64,000 bases of DNA. It comes from a bacterium ADurb.Bin243. GTDB taxonomy: Bacteria > Muiribacteriota > UBA9980. Below, piece by piece: positions 42,183 through 51,212 of this stretch (the stretch's first letter is position 1; each line of letters starts with the position of its first letter). The stretch is taken from positions 40,291 through 104,290 of the forward strand of contig MWBZ01000007.1 in assembly GCA_002069765.1 (NCBI GenBank). Direction: 5' to 3'. The translations under genes were made by a program, and so were the position numbers. The notes beneath the pieces were generated by a model that was not told the origin of the DNA, did no database searches, and saw nothing but the letters and a program-made list of their open reading frames with translations.

Positions 42183-43187
42183 CTAAAACTTATACTTTAT
42201 AAGCCTGAAGCTTGTTTCATCTTTTTCATATGACAGAACAGTGTCTTCAGAAAGCACTACGAATTTTTTCAATATTTTTATGCGGCTTTTATCGGCCTGC
42301 GGCGCTATCCTGACTTTAATGTAAGATTTTTTCTCGCGGTCGAATTTAACCAGATAATGCGCCACTTCCTTTCCGTTCTTATCCACGAGATAAGCTTTCA
42401 CATAAGCGTTATTTCTGGCGTCGAATCCTATAACGTAACAGTCGGCTATTATAGCGTCTTTATGCTCGGGAGAGCATTTTTCCGAATAAACCGGCTTATC
42501 GGGATCTTTCGCGTTCATGACGCTGAAAGTATTATCTTTTAAACTCGAAATATAAACGCAGTTCGAATCGTCGCCGCCGCGGACATATGAAAAAATTTTA
42601 TTCGACAGGGGAATTCTGATTTCGCCAGTCAGTTTCATATCTTCATCGAATACCGATATCTTGTGTTCTAACGAGTCGATAGCCACTAAATTGGATGAAT
42701 TATCGGTAAAAATATATTTTATTTTTTTAATGTGCTTTTCGCCTTTTTCACTTCCTACAACGCCTATATGCTTTCCTTCGCCGCTGAATTTATGAATTAA
42801 ATTCGTTTCGGCGTCGGCTAAGTAAATAAAGCCCGACTTCGAAACCGCCATATCCGATATATAATCGCGGCCTATTCCGCTATCGGCGTACGAGAAGCTT
42901 TTTGAAACGGACTTATTCGAAGTGTTTATCATGAGAACTTTTTGCGAACCCGAATCGCAGACTAAGATATTCTCGCTGGAATCTACAGTGAATGCGCTCG
43001 GCTCGAGCACTTTTAAGCCGCCTTCGCCGCGGTCTATCTTTATAATGAGTTCGCCCTTGACGGCCGGTTTGCTTTCGCCCGCATATATTAAGCCTATGTT
43101 GATAAGTATTATCAATGAAATCAAGGCCGCGGCGAATAAAAAATACCGCTGGTAGCGCCGCTTCTTATTATTGTAATTCTTCCTCAT
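42183..43187 (-). CDS. Secreted or anchored beta-propeller protein B (NHL-like)
   Basis: The 334-aa protein has a basic N-terminus followed by a membrane/signal helix (YFLFAAALISLIILINIGLIYAG). Repeats of propeller type follow: PSAFTVDSSENILVCDSGSQKVLMI, ISDMAVSKSGFIYLADAETNLIHKFS and LVAIDSLEHKISVFD. These are about five or six blades. The C-terminal YLVKFDREKKSYIKVRIAP...FRLIKYKF is shared in pattern with the proteins at 14510 and 45233. The start at 43187 is chosen because GGAGG lies 6 nt upstream. The longer in-frame start at 43223 lacks this. It is divergent from the histidine kinase gene. No catalytic residues are seen, and ligand or surface-binding function is unknown. Confidence 0.8.
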   Translation of the reverse strand: MRKNYNNKKRRYQRYFLFAAALISLIILINIGLIYAGESKPAVKGELIIKIDRGEGGLKVLEPSAFTVDSSENILVCDSGSQKVLMINTSNKSVSKSFSYADSGIGRDYISDMAVSKSGFIYLADAETNLIHKFSGEGKHIGVVGSEKGEKHIKKIKYIFTDNSSNLVAIDSLEHKISVFDEDMKLTGEIRIPLSNKIFSYVRGGDDSNCVYISSLKDNTFSVMNAKDPDKPVYSEKCSPEHKDAIIADCYVIGFDARNNAYVKAYLVDKNGKEVAHYLVKFDREKKSYIKVRIAPQADKSRIKILKKFVVLSEDTVLSYEKDETSFRLIKYKF

Positions 43188-43329
43188 AAACAGCCTCCCT
43201 GTAAATTCATGGGCATATTTCACATATTAATTATAACACTCATGACGCTTTCAAAGGCAGGATAAAAATCAAAATTCTTGCCGTTCAATATTTATAATAA
43301 GCCGGCAAATTAAATATATAATATTTCAT

Positions 43330-43358
43330 TTACAAAATCAAATCCATTATGGTATAAT
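43330..43358 (+). promoter_or_regulatory. Promoter of the histidine kinase/response regulator pair
   Basis: TTACAA (43330-43335), a 17-nt spacer and TATAAT (43353-43358) lie 29 nt before the first candidate ATG at 43388. Confidence 0.65.
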
Positions 43359-43387
43359 TACTTTAACGAGGCGCCGATTTTTAGATT

Positions 43388-44854
43388 ATGGGATTTCTCA
43401 TGATAAACCTTTTTGAAAAAAATTATATAAATCCTGTGTTTTCCGGTTTCTGGGAATGGAACTTCAAAACGCAAACCGCTTTTATAAGCCAGGATTTTAG
43501 AACGCTTTTCGGCCTCGGCAACGGCGCCGTCATCGACAGGCCTTATCTTTGCAGTTCGTTGATTTTAAAAGAAGACGAACCTTTACTGTTAGCCCGCTTC
43601 GAAGAACATATCAAGTCGGGCGGAAAAATTCCATTCCATGTAAAATCAAGGTATTATAGACCCGATAAATCGGTATTTTCAGCAATTTGCTCCGGCTGCG
43701 TCACCGAATGGGACGACAGCGCAAACCCCGTCAGAATGACAGGCTGCCATACTTCATGCCTTGAAGATTCGCTTAAAAACGGTTTCATAATAGAAACCGA
43801 CGACGAGTTTAAAACGGTATTTTCTTTGCTGCCAAACCTTATCTGCACAATTTCACGCGAAGGGTATTTTACTAAATTAAACTCTAATTGGGTAGATTTA
43901 TTGGGTTACGAAATAGATGAGCTCAAGAAAAAGCCTTTCATCGAGTTCGTTCATCCCGAAGATTTAAAAGCCACTTCGATAGAAGTCGAAAAAATTTTAT
44001 CAGGCAAAAAGACAATTAACTTCATAAACCGGTATATAAAAAAAGACGGCTCGGAAATCTGGCTCGAATGGAACGCCGTCCTTTCAAAAAATCAAACTCA
44101 AATTTACGCTTCAGCGCGCGATATCAGCATAAGAAAAAATTTTGAAAAATCGCTTATCGAATCCGAAAAAAAGCTCCAGGAAGATCAAGAAAAATTGCAG
44201 GCGTCTCTAAATGAAAAAGAAATTTTACTGCGCGAATTATATCACCGCACTAAAAACAATATGCAGGTTATATGCTCGATGCTCCTGCTTCAAGCATACG
44301 ACACCGACGACGAAAACGTTCAAAATATTCTCGGCGCGATGGAATCAAGAATACACTCCATGGCGCTTATACATCAAAAACTCTATCAATCCGGCAATTT
44401 ATGCAATATTTCCACCCGCGAATATATCGTGGAACTCGCTCAAATGATCTGCGAAAATTACGGTTGCAGCGAAAAAAAAATCAGCATGTCATACGATATC
44501 GACGACTTTTCATTGAATATAGAATACGCTCTGCCGTGCGGCTTAATTCTCAACGAATTAATCACCAACTCTCTAAAGCACGCATTTTGCCATCCCGCGC
44601 AGGAAGGCGGAAATATTTATCTCGCTTTTAAGAAAGGGCCTGAAAGGAAGGTCTTTATAAAAGTGAGCGACGACGGACATGGCGCCATGAAAGATTTCGA
44701 TCCAGCCAGGAACGCGAAGATGGGCCTTCAAATAATTTTAGCCATAGTAGAGCATCAACTGGAAGGAAGCGTTATTTTTGAAAATATCAAAGGCTTTTCG
44801 TGCGGTATTACTTTTAAAGAAAAGGACATAAAATCATTATATGAAATTAAATGA
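43388..44854 (+). CDS. PAS-sensor histidine kinase (HisKA_2 type)
   Basis: The 488-aa kinase lacks a transmembrane segment, so it is cytoplasmic. Two PAS-like domains are seen: the first (about 15-120) begins FSGFWEWNFKTQTAFISQDF, and the second (about 140-255) contains LICTISREGYFTKLNSNWVDLLGYE. After a coiled coil the phosphoacceptor His lies in LLRELYHRTKNNMQVICSML, the HisKA_2 form. The ATPase domain has LILNELITNSLKHAF (N box) and DDGHG (G1). The last 14 nt overlap the start of the single-domain response regulator, its likely partner. ATG at 43388 or an internal ATG at 43400 could be the start. The ribosome-binding site does not decide. Confidence 0.9.
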   Translation: MGFLMINLFEKNYINPVFSGFWEWNFKTQTAFISQDFRTLFGLGNGAVIDRPYLCSSLILKEDEPLLLARFEEHIKSGGKIPFHVKSRYYRPDKSVFSAICSGCVTEWDDSANPVRMTGCHTSCLEDSLKNGFIIETDDEFKTVFSLLPNLICTISREGYFTKLNSNWVDLLGYEIDELKKKPFIEFVHPEDLKATSIEVEKILSGKKTINFINRYIKKDGSEIWLEWNAVLSKNQTQIYASARDISIRKNFEKSLIESEKKLQEDQEKLQASLNEKEILLRELYHRTKNNMQVICSMLLLQAYDTDDENVQNILGAMESRIHSMALIHQKLYQSGNLCNISTREYIVELAQMICENYGCSEKKISMSYDIDDFSLNIEYALPCGLILNELITNSLKHAFCHPAQEGGNIYLAFKKGPERKVFIKVSDDGHGAMKDFDPARNAKMGLQIILAIVEHQLEGSVIFENIKGFSCGITFKEKDIKSLYEIK

Positions 44855-45215
44855 TTTAAAAGTGATGATTGTAGAAGACGAAGCTCTGGCGGCCCTTCTA
44901 TTAACCAAATTTCTCAACAAGCTCGGATGCGTGGTGACCTGCGCCGTGGCGAACGGAAACGACGCCATCGCAAAAGCCGACGAGACAAAGCCGGATTTGA
45001 TATTCATGGATATCCGCCTCGCCGATGAAATAGACGGCATAACCGCAGCGGCCGCCATACTCGAAAAAAGAAAAACCAATATAGTTTTCATGAGCGCATA
45101 TTCCGATAAGAGCATAGTTGAAAAAGCCATGAAACTAAATCCCATGGCTTTTGTCAATAAACCGCTGACGCTCGAAAAATTAAAAAATTTAATAGAATCT
45201 TCCCCGCAGGGCTAA
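44841..45215 (+). CDS. Single-domain CheY-like response regulator
   Basis: The 124-aa receiver alone has acidic pair VEDEALA, phosphorylation Asp in FMDIRLADEIDG, switch Ser in VFMSAYS and Lys in FVNKPLTLE. The loop DIRLADEIDGI is typical of receivers paired with HisKA_2 kinases, which agrees with the upstream overlapping kinase gene. There is no output domain, so it acts by protein contact or phosphotransfer. Confidence 0.92.
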   Translation: MKLNDLKVMIVEDEALAALLLTKFLNKLGCVVTCAVANGNDAIAKADETKPDLIFMDIRLADEIDGITAAAAILEKRKTNIVFMSAYSDKSIVEKAMKLNPMAFVNKPLTLEKLKNLIESSPQG

Positions 45216-45232
45216 TATACTCAACAAAATGC

Positions 45233-46243
45233 TTATTTTACTTCAATTTTAACGAGAGTGAATCCCTGATCGTCTTCTTTATAAGAAATTAAAAAATCCT
45301 CTTTAATTATTAAAAACTGTTTTGCCAGTAACGTTTCATCTTCTTCAGGAAGCGGAAGGACGGCCTTTTTAATTAATTTCTGGTCGCGCGAAAATTTATA
45401 AATATAATTAGATACGACGGGGCCGTCCGCCTGCGAATAGGCCGTCTGGCAGTACATGTTTTTTGCCGCGTCAAAGCCTATAAAGCCGGCGTAAAAAACA
45501 TAAAGCTTTTCCGACGGGTCTTTTTTAAAATTCAAGACCGCTTTTTTAGGATTTATGCCGTAAACGGTAAATCCGTCGGGAACTATCGTATTAACATAAA
45601 ATCTTGCGGCGCCGTCGGAAGCGTATGTATTGTAAACCTCTTCTTCAGATTTTAAACTTACCGTTTTAACGCTCTTGCCGCTTTTATCAAATGATATAAT
45701 CTGAGGATTTTCAAAATATTCATCGGTAAGCGATAAAGCCCCCGAAGCGTCGGCGAAGATAAAACGCGGCTGTTTGATCTGCTCTTTATCGCCTATTTTA
45801 GCCGCAATTTCACATTTTTTAGCGTCGGGCGAAAGTTTAAATAATTCTTTTAACGTTAATAAGTAAATGTTATTATCTATTACCGCCATATCTATAAAAG
45901 TTTTTCCGGCGGCTGCCGTTTTTGAAAAATCACAAATATCGGAAACTTTTAAATCGTTTACATTTACTTTTATAATCTTTTGATTTACGGCGTCGGCTAT
46001 GTAAACTGAATTAATGCCGTCATAACACAAAGCCTGAGGGTTTTTAATCAAAACTTCGCCTGAAGTTTTCGGCGCGCCGATCTGGGCCGCTCCGGAACCG
46101 TACGCTATCTTAACTAGATCGGAAATTTCGGCGCGCGCATGCGTCTGCTGAAAAAATAACGCCGTAACTATCAGCGCCGCAACAGCCAAATTCTTATACA
46201 ACACTTTAAAGTAAAACAAATTTTTTTTAAACGTCGATTTCAT
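45233..46243 (-). CDS. Secreted beta-propeller protein C (NHL-like)
   Basis: The 336-aa protein has a signal peptide (NLAVAALIVTALFFQQTHARA). Blade-like repeats follow: PQALCYDGINSVYIADAVNQKIIKVNVNDL, IDMAVIDNNIYLLTLKELFKLSPD and FIFADASGALSLTDEYF. The C-terminal YIYKFSRDQKLIKKAVLPLPEEDE...FTLVKIEVK matches proteins A and B in pattern. ATG at 46243 has GAGG 6 nt upstream and is preferred over the in-frame TTG at 46249. It ends 17 nt from the convergent response regulator, with no terminator between them. Function unknown. Confidence 0.8.
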   Translation of the reverse strand: MKSTFKKNLFYFKVLYKNLAVAALIVTALFFQQTHARAEISDLVKIAYGSGAAQIGAPKTSGEVLIKNPQALCYDGINSVYIADAVNQKIIKVNVNDLKVSDICDFSKTAAAGKTFIDMAVIDNNIYLLTLKELFKLSPDAKKCEIAAKIGDKEQIKQPRFIFADASGALSLTDEYFENPQIISFDKSGKSVKTVSLKSEEEVYNTYASDGAARFYVNTIVPDGFTVYGINPKKAVLNFKKDPSEKLYVFYAGFIGFDAAKNMYCQTAYSQADGPVVSNYIYKFSRDQKLIKKAVLPLPEEDETLLAKQFLIIKEDFLISYKEDDQGFTLVKIEVK

Positions 46244-46308
46244 ATTCAACCTCGCTATAAAATAATTCCGCCGGCCCGGCCTACGGCCATAAACTCATTA
46301 TCAGCACG

Positions 46309-46338
46309 ATAGGGGACGGCGCTTTATCCGTCCCCTAT
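46309..46338. terminator. Hairpin between the M23 peptidase and propeller C genes
   Basis: An 11-bp perfect stem (ATAGGGGACGG at 46309-46319, CCGTCCCCTAT at 46328-46338) has an 8-nt loop. It lies just past the stop of the minus-strand peptidase gene. The T-rich tail is on the plus strand, so its strength in the needed direction is unsure. Confidence 0.65.
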
Positions 46339-46372
46339 TTATTTTAAATTTTATTAACTTGACCGCCGCGCG

Positions 46373-47080
46373 CTAAATTCTACCGGAATCCGATTTTTTT
46401 GACCCGTTTATGAAAGTCATAGGATCGAGAGGGTTTTTATTTTCATCGAGCACTTCAAAGTGAAGATGAGCTCCGGTGCTCCATCCCGTATTTCCGGATT
46501 TAGCGCCTTCTATGGGTTTACCCTGCGTAACTTTAGTGCCGAGTTTGCACTTTTTAGAAAGGTGCGCATAACGGGTATAATAAGTTTTTCCGCCTATTTC
46601 ATGCTTTATGAGTATGGTTATTCCATGGCCGGTGGCTATTTTAGATTCCACTACGACGCCGTCGCCCAGAGCATAAAGCGTGCTGCCGGTTTTTAAACTT
46701 ATGTCTATGCCTTCGTGCAGCTTTTTCTTCTTTTTAATCGGATGAATTCTATAGCCGAAATAGCTGGTTATCTTGCCTATGGCAGGCATTACTCCGCCGA
46801 ATAAAGAAGAACTTTCGCTTTGCTGATTAACCGATTCAGAACCGGATGCGTCGCCAGCCGAAGAAGAATTAGCTTTTTCATCGGAAGCGGCGGCGTTACC
46901 GGCAACTTCAGGCGCCGCTGAATTTGGTTGCGCCGCCTGCTGCCCGCTGGAAATGCTGCCTTCGCCAATGGAATTTATAAGGCTGTTGGTAGATGAGCTG
47001 AACTCTTCCGCCGAAGCCGAAAAAGCCCATATCATGCAGAAAATAAAAACAGATATCGCTAAAAAACGCTTTTTCTTCAT
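46373..47080 (-). CDS. Secreted M23 (LytM-type) peptidase
   Basis: The 235-aa exported cell-wall endopeptidase or LytM factor has the signal peptide FLAISVFIFCMIWAFSASA. A Ser/Ala-rich low-complexity linker follows (about 20-90), then the M23 domain (about 100-220). Zinc-site residues are present in KLHEGIDISLKTG (His and Asp) and GAHLHFEVLDENKNPLDP (H-x-H). TRYAHLSKK carries the further conserved His. With these residues intact it is likely to be active. ATG at 47080 is preferred because GGGG lies 8 nt upstream and the signal peptide begins there, rather than the in-frame start at 47098. Confidence 0.9.
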   Translation of the reverse strand: MKKKRFLAISVFIFCMIWAFSASAEEFSSSTNSLINSIGEGSISSGQQAAQPNSAAPEVAGNAAASDEKANSSSAGDASGSESVNQQSESSSLFGGVMPAIGKITSYFGYRIHPIKKKKKLHEGIDISLKTGSTLYALGDGVVVESKIATGHGITILIKHEIGGKTYYTRYAHLSKKCKLGTKVTQGKPIEGAKSGNTGWSTGAHLHFEVLDENKNPLDPMTFINGSKKSDSGRI

Positions 47081-47221
47081 AACTATGACCCCTTTCATAT
47101 AAAAATTTTTAAAAGCTATTTTATAATATAATAATTATAGCAATTTTTTAGTTTTCTTATTTATATTATACTAAAAATTTTAAAAATTGTTTCCTCTTTT
47201 TATCTTCTTTTTTCTCATTCG

Positions 47222-48265
47222 TCATAATGACGATTCTTTAATCAGAGTTTCATAAAATTCGGCCGGCGCTAACTCAAGATATTTCTCCGCGCCAAACTTA
47301 TTAAATAAAAATGTCCGGATATCAACACATAGATGACACTTACCACAATATCCATCGCTTTTTTCAATATAGCCCATTTTTTGAGCATAATCAAACAAGC
47401 CTCTGATACCTTCATTGAATAATAATTTAATCAAAGGTTTATCGTTTAAATTTATCTCGGTTCCGGCTTCTTTATATGAACACATCTTTATTCCGCCGCA
47501 AAGACCGCCGGGCATATAATTACCGTATGCGTCAATATGAAAATGCGACGTCGATAAAAGTTCTCTTTCACATGAAGTTATGAAAAAATCGGCGGCCGGC
47601 TTCTTATCGGCGACCGGCGTTTTCGAATAACCGCAACGGCCGCCCGGTATTAGATAATACATATCGCCAGCGCGTTTGATGATATCAGGATTAATAGTAT
47701 TCCAATCGATGGTTTTTGTTATATCGTTTTTGTTGAGCATATTTAAAAATTCAGGTATCCAGACAAAGGCGCCGTGAAAGCCAAAAACGTTTCTGACTGA
47801 TTTAATAGCATTAATAGTAATCTGGGGTTTTATAAATTCGGCATGAAAGGGAGATACCGATATCAAAACGGAACGGAGCCCTATTTTATAAAGCTCCTTT
47901 AAGACCGGTTCATATTTATTAAAATTATTGCCCCAGAAACCGTTAGTTTCCACATAAGATAATTTTATACCTTCTGCCACAGCCAGTTCCACGGCATCTA
48001 TAAGGCATTGCGTATTTAAAAACGGCTCGCCGCCGCCTATATGTATTTCCGCTCCCGGGCCGGTCCGCTTTATATATTTAAAAATTTCTTCCGCCTCTCC
48101 GCGGCCGAGCCATTTGTTTTCCCGTTCGGGCGAACCGGCCACAAGGCAATGACGGCAGCGGTTCGTGCATTTATAGCTCAAAACGATTCCGCCGCCGGAA
48201 AGCTCCGGCAGCTTAATTTTTTCACGATAGTTAAATTCGTTATTCAAATTTATATTAAATCCCAT
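47222..48265 (-). CDS. Radical SAM protein with C-terminal cysteine clusters
   Basis: The 347-aa enzyme has the 4Fe-4S SAM motif C-x3-C-x2-C as YKCTNRCRHCLV (about residues 32-39). AEIHIGGGEPFLN is the following GGE motif. Extra cysteines, GGRCGYS, TSCERE, LCGGIKMC and YCGKCHLC, lie in the C-terminal half and suggest one or two auxiliary iron-sulphur clusters, as in SPASM/Twitch enzymes. That group modifies peptides, proteins or small molecules. No substrate is obvious; the next gene downstream encodes a small lipoprotein. ATG at 48265 has GGAG 5 nt upstream, so I prefer it over the in-frame start at 48289. The exact family is not recognised. Confidence 0.85.
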   Translation of the reverse strand: MGFNINLNNEFNYREKIKLPELSGGGIVLSYKCTNRCRHCLVAGSPERENKWLGRGEAEEIFKYIKRTGPGAEIHIGGGEPFLNTQCLIDAVELAVAEGIKLSYVETNGFWGNNFNKYEPVLKELYKIGLRSVLISVSPFHAEFIKPQITINAIKSVRNVFGFHGAFVWIPEFLNMLNKNDITKTIDWNTINPDIIKRAGDMYYLIPGGRCGYSKTPVADKKPAADFFITSCERELLSTSHFHIDAYGNYMPGGLCGGIKMCSYKEAGTEINLNDKPLIKLLFNEGIRGLFDYAQKMGYIEKSDGYCGKCHLCVDIRTFLFNKFGAEKYLELAPAEFYETLIKESSL

Positions 48266-48312
48266 GAATTCTCCGCTGCTCCGCGCCATAATTTTTACGC
48301 AGGCCGAATGCG

Positions 48313-48897
48313 CTAATACAGTTTATTATAGCCCTGCCGCTGCTGATAAACGCCCCTGATCGTAACGTTGCGGTTTACCAGGTCTATATAATCTATAATT
48401 ATTTTGGCGTAATTACCGCCGTAAGGGGTCCATTTATATATCGCATAAACGTTATTCATCTTAAGCAGCGTAACGCCGGATGTATCGGGCAAATACGCGA
48501 CGCCGGTTTTTACGTCGGCGTAAACCGAATCGTATGCCTTAATATCCGGCAGAGTGTCTATAATTTCATATTTAACCGACTTGAGATCGGAAATTTTCAA
48601 ATAATACTTTACGCCGTCCGCGTTATAATAGCCGCCGCGCAGACCTATTTCAACCGAAGAGCCGGCGTAAAAAAAATTCAAATCGTACGCGGTTTGCGAA
48701 TTTACGGGATTGGCGTCGCAGTCTTCGCCTCTTAAATTTATATAATCGTTAATGTTGACAGTACGCTGAAACTCTACGGTTCCCGGCTCCACGTTAACGG
48801 CCGTGCCTTTGTCGCCGCAGCCCGAAATAAACGCCGTAAATATAAACGGAACTATCAAGTATATTAGAGTTATATGATATATTTTTTTTGCGTTCAT
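48313..48897 (-). CDS. Small lipoprotein, function unknown
   Basis: The 194-aa protein has a hydrophobic signal (ITLIYLIVPFIFTAF) and the lipobox ISGC, so it is a predicted lipid-anchored protein. The mature part has many Tyr and Val residues and beta-strand character (YDLNFFYAGSSVEIGLRGGYY). I recognise no family. It lies upstream of and on the same strand as the radical SAM gene, 47 nt away, and may be co-transcribed with it. Confidence 0.75.
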   Translation of the reverse strand: MNAKKIYHITLIYLIVPFIFTAFISGCGDKGTAVNVEPGTVEFQRTVNINDYINLRGEDCDANPVNSQTAYDLNFFYAGSSVEIGLRGGYYNADGVKYYLKISDLKSVKYEIIDTLPDIKAYDSVYADVKTGVAYLPDTSGVTLLKMNNVYAIYKWTPYGGNYAKIIIDYIDLVNRNVTIRGVYQQRQGYNKLY

Positions 48898-48930
48898 ATA
48901 TTATTCTCGATTCGATTTTTTCGCCCCTAA

Positions 48931-48967
48931 AAAAAACGCCGCGCGTCATCAACACACGGCGTTTTTT
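48931..48967 (-). terminator. Terminator after the Ig-like secreted protein gene
   Basis: A perfect 11-bp stem, AAAAAACGCCG (48931-48941) and CGGCGTTTTTT (48957-48967), has A/T tails in both directions. It is placed just past the stop at 49006 on the minus strand. Confidence 0.85.
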
Positions 48968-49005
48968 TAAGCGCTGCGGCTTCGATTAGAAGCCGGCACA
49001 TAAAA

Positions 49006-49953
49006 CTATTTGGTTCTTACAACGACGGGAACTCTTTTCGAGGATTCGCCTTCGGTGCGCAATTCTATGCTGCCTTCGAGACGGGTTTTCGGAGCAGAAG
49101 GAGCGGTTATGTTAACTTCTACGTCGATCGACGAACCCGGTTCGATCGTGACTACGGTAGGATTTACCGTTATCCAGTTTTCTATGGGAACTACGGTGCC
49201 TTCATAAACCGACTTAGCCTGGTTTCTAACGCTGATGCGGGTAGTGGCTTCGGCGCCCGGCTCTATTCTGTTATAAAGCGCTCTGGAAGGATTGATTCTG
49301 AGCTTCGAAAGCTGCTTTACCGCGGGTTTTTCAGCTTCGGGCTTGCTTTCTTCGGCGGGCTTTTCGGCTTCGGCGGTTCCTTCTTCGCTGGCGCGTTTCT
49401 GTTTTAATTTTTCGAGAATTTCTTTGCCTTTTTCGGTTTTAGCTACCGCTTCTTCGTCGCCGGAAGCCGTTTCTTCGGTGGCCGTTTCTTCAGCTGCGGG
49501 AGCGGCGCTTTCGGTATATTTAGCGACTATGGATTCTTCTAATTCTTTTAATTTTTCTTCGGTGGCTTCTAATTTAGGCGATTTGTCTTTTTTAAGTTTT
49601 TTGATCTGTATTTTAGCTTTTTTCCATTTTAAAAGATCGTTAGCTAAAGCTTTAGCCATGGTTTTATCGAATTCTTCAGATTTAGGGTTTACGTATTTCT
49701 GAGCGAATTCGATATCTTTGTGCACTGAATTGAAAGTTTTAATAAGGCTGGAAAGCGTTTCGCCTTTTTTTTCGGGTTTAGCTTTAGCCGCTTTTTTGAC
49801 GGGAGCTTTTTTGGCCGCCTTTTTAACTGGCGCCGCGGGAGCTTCAGGAGCGGCTGCGGCTTCCGGTTCGGCTTCCTGCGCGGCCGCGTAATTTAAGTTA
49901 AGGACCAATACCGACATGATAATTATAAAAATCGAACTGAAAAATTTCTTCAC
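49006..49953 (-). CDS. Secreted Ala/Lys/Glu-rich protein with a C-terminal Ig-like domain
   Basis: The 315-aa protein has a signal peptide (IFIIIMSVLVLNLNYAAA). A Pro/Ala/Lys low-complexity arm follows (PVKKAAKKAPVKKAAKAK), then a helical segment (about 65-150), an Ala/Glu-rich linker (about 150-210) and a beta-sandwich-like C-terminus (about 218-315). That last part has YNRIEPGAEATTRISVRNQ and WITVNPTVVTIEPGSSIDVEVNITAP, which resemble BACON or other Ig-like domains. It is likely an envelope or cell-surface protein. There is no catalytic motif. The basic arm may bind anionic wall polymers (inference). Confidence 0.75.
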   Translation of the reverse strand: MKKFFSSIFIIIMSVLVLNLNYAAAQEAEPEAAAAPEAPAAPVKKAAKKAPVKKAAKAKPEKKGETLSSLIKTFNSVHKDIEFAQKYVNPKSEEFDKTMAKALANDLLKWKKAKIQIKKLKKDKSPKLEATEEKLKELEESIVAKYTESAAPAAEETATEETASGDEEAVAKTEKGKEILEKLKQKRASEEGTAEAEKPAEESKPEAEKPAVKQLSKLRINPSRALYNRIEPGAEATTRISVRNQAKSVYEGTVVPIENWITVNPTVVTIEPGSSIDVEVNITAPSAPKTRLEGSIELRTEGESSKRVPVVVRTK

Positions 49954-50345
49954 TTAATATCGATCTCCTTTTAATTTGAATTTTTCGGAGCTTCATGCTA
50001 TCCGAAGAAAGAAACGACGGCATCAACATATAAATATACTAATATGCTGATATATTAGAAAGGCCTTGATATAACCTTTTTAACACCTCCCTGTATTTTT
50101 AGAAAAGATATGTTATATAGAGCTTAAAAATAAGTTTTTTGTATATGGTTATTTTTTAATCCGCTTAATATTAAACTTATCAGCTAATTATAGTGATGAT
50201 ATTATATGTAAAAATCAAATTACTCAAACCTAAATTATAATATGTGAATTTGAATATATTAATTTTTCTTTATCGATCTTTATTTTTCTTTTATTTTCTT
50301 ACTTTTTCAAATATTATATTTATTTATTTTATATAATTTGAATAT
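49954..50345. other. 392-bp AT-rich gap, nothing certain in it
   Basis: The gap is very AT-rich. A GGGAGGTG on the minus strand near 50090 resembles a ribosome-binding site but leads only to a GTG-started 15-codon frame. No terminator, RNA or clear promoter was seen for the minus-strand gene at 49953. Confidence 0.5.
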
Positions 50346-51212
50346 TTAAACTTCGAATATCTTTCCGGGCACTATGTAATCCACTTTAATAACGCCCGCC
50401 GTAGCATATTTTTCGATCATTTTATTGACTTCGCTCTTGATTTCGTCATATTTATACCGCGTTGAAATATGCATTAATATGAGGCGTTTCGTTTTAGAGC
50501 GCACCGCTATATCGAAGGCCTCCTCGAGCGTGGAGTGAAGCTGGCCAAAACGGTCGTCGGTTTTTAAAAACGTGGCTTCATGAATTAAGATATCGGTTCC
50601 GATGAATTTTTCTACCGGCGCGTTAACGGAATCGCCGCAATATGTGAGAGTTCTTTTATCTTCAACGTAAATAACGTTGTCGCGGCCTTTTTCGTCGATT
50701 AATTTTTTGACGTTTTCAGGCGCGACGTCGGCGAATTCGGGCCTTAATTTTCTGCGCCTCTCGATAATATTGTAGCCGATGCTTATAACGTCTTTAGTGT
50801 GCTCGACGCCGAACGTTTCAAGGTACGTATCGAGCTTTGTATTAAATTCATAGCAGCGGCCGGCTTCCACCTCGACCCATTTGATGTTGAATTCCTTCTG
50901 CCCGTCGTTGAGTTTATAAAAATCTCTTATGTACTGAATATAAGCGATAAGCGCGTTGTCGTTTTTGGGATAATATATTGAAAGGTCGTTAAATTCGCCC
51001 GTAGAATAATAATGGCCGAATTTAGTCATAAGAATATTTATAAGCCCTGTATAATGGTCGGTGTGCCCGTGAGACAATATAATATTATTTACCGCCACTA
51101 TCTTTTCTTCGAGAATGGTGTTGATGCCCTCTCCGGCGTCGAAGAGCGTATGGTATGGCGAATAATAAAGCCAGTTGCTGTATTTAGCTTTCGAATATCC
51201 TTTGAATATCAT
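50346..51212 (-). CDS. Ribonuclease Z-type metallo-beta-lactamase-fold protein
   Basis: The 288-aa hydrolase has zinc motif SHGHTDHYTG (H-x-H-x-D-H), then VEHTKD, the bridging Asp in TYCGDSV, the tRNase Z-type IHEATFL and the final His in LILMHIS. These match the ElaC/tRNase Z layout, in which the enzyme trims tRNA 3' ends. It is at the short end of the family and lacks an obvious long flexible arm, so a related phosphodiesterase remains possible. Its start codon overlaps the stop of the upstream FapA gene by 4 nt (ATGA), giving translational coupling. Confidence 0.85.
   Translation of the reverse strand: MIFKGYSKAKYSNWLYYSPYHTLFDAGEGINTILEEKIVAVNNIILSHGHTDHYTGLINILMTKFGHYYSTGEFNDLSIYYPKNDNALIAYIQYIRDFYKLNDGQKEFNIKWVEVEAGRCYEFNTKLDTYLETFGVEHTKDVISIGYNIIERRRKLRPEFADVAPENVKKLIDEKGRDNVIYVEDKRTLTYCGDSVNAPVEKFIGTDILIHEATFLKTDDRFGQLHSTLEEAFDIAVRSKTKRLILMHISTRYKYDEIKSEVNKMIEKYATAGVIKVDYIVPGKIFEV

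Noticed and set aside
50040..50093. Leader peptide on the minus strand (GTG start, 15 codons) before the gene at 49953
   Set aside because: The only start codon overlaps the Shine-Dalgarno itself, and the frame has no regulatory amino-acid run.
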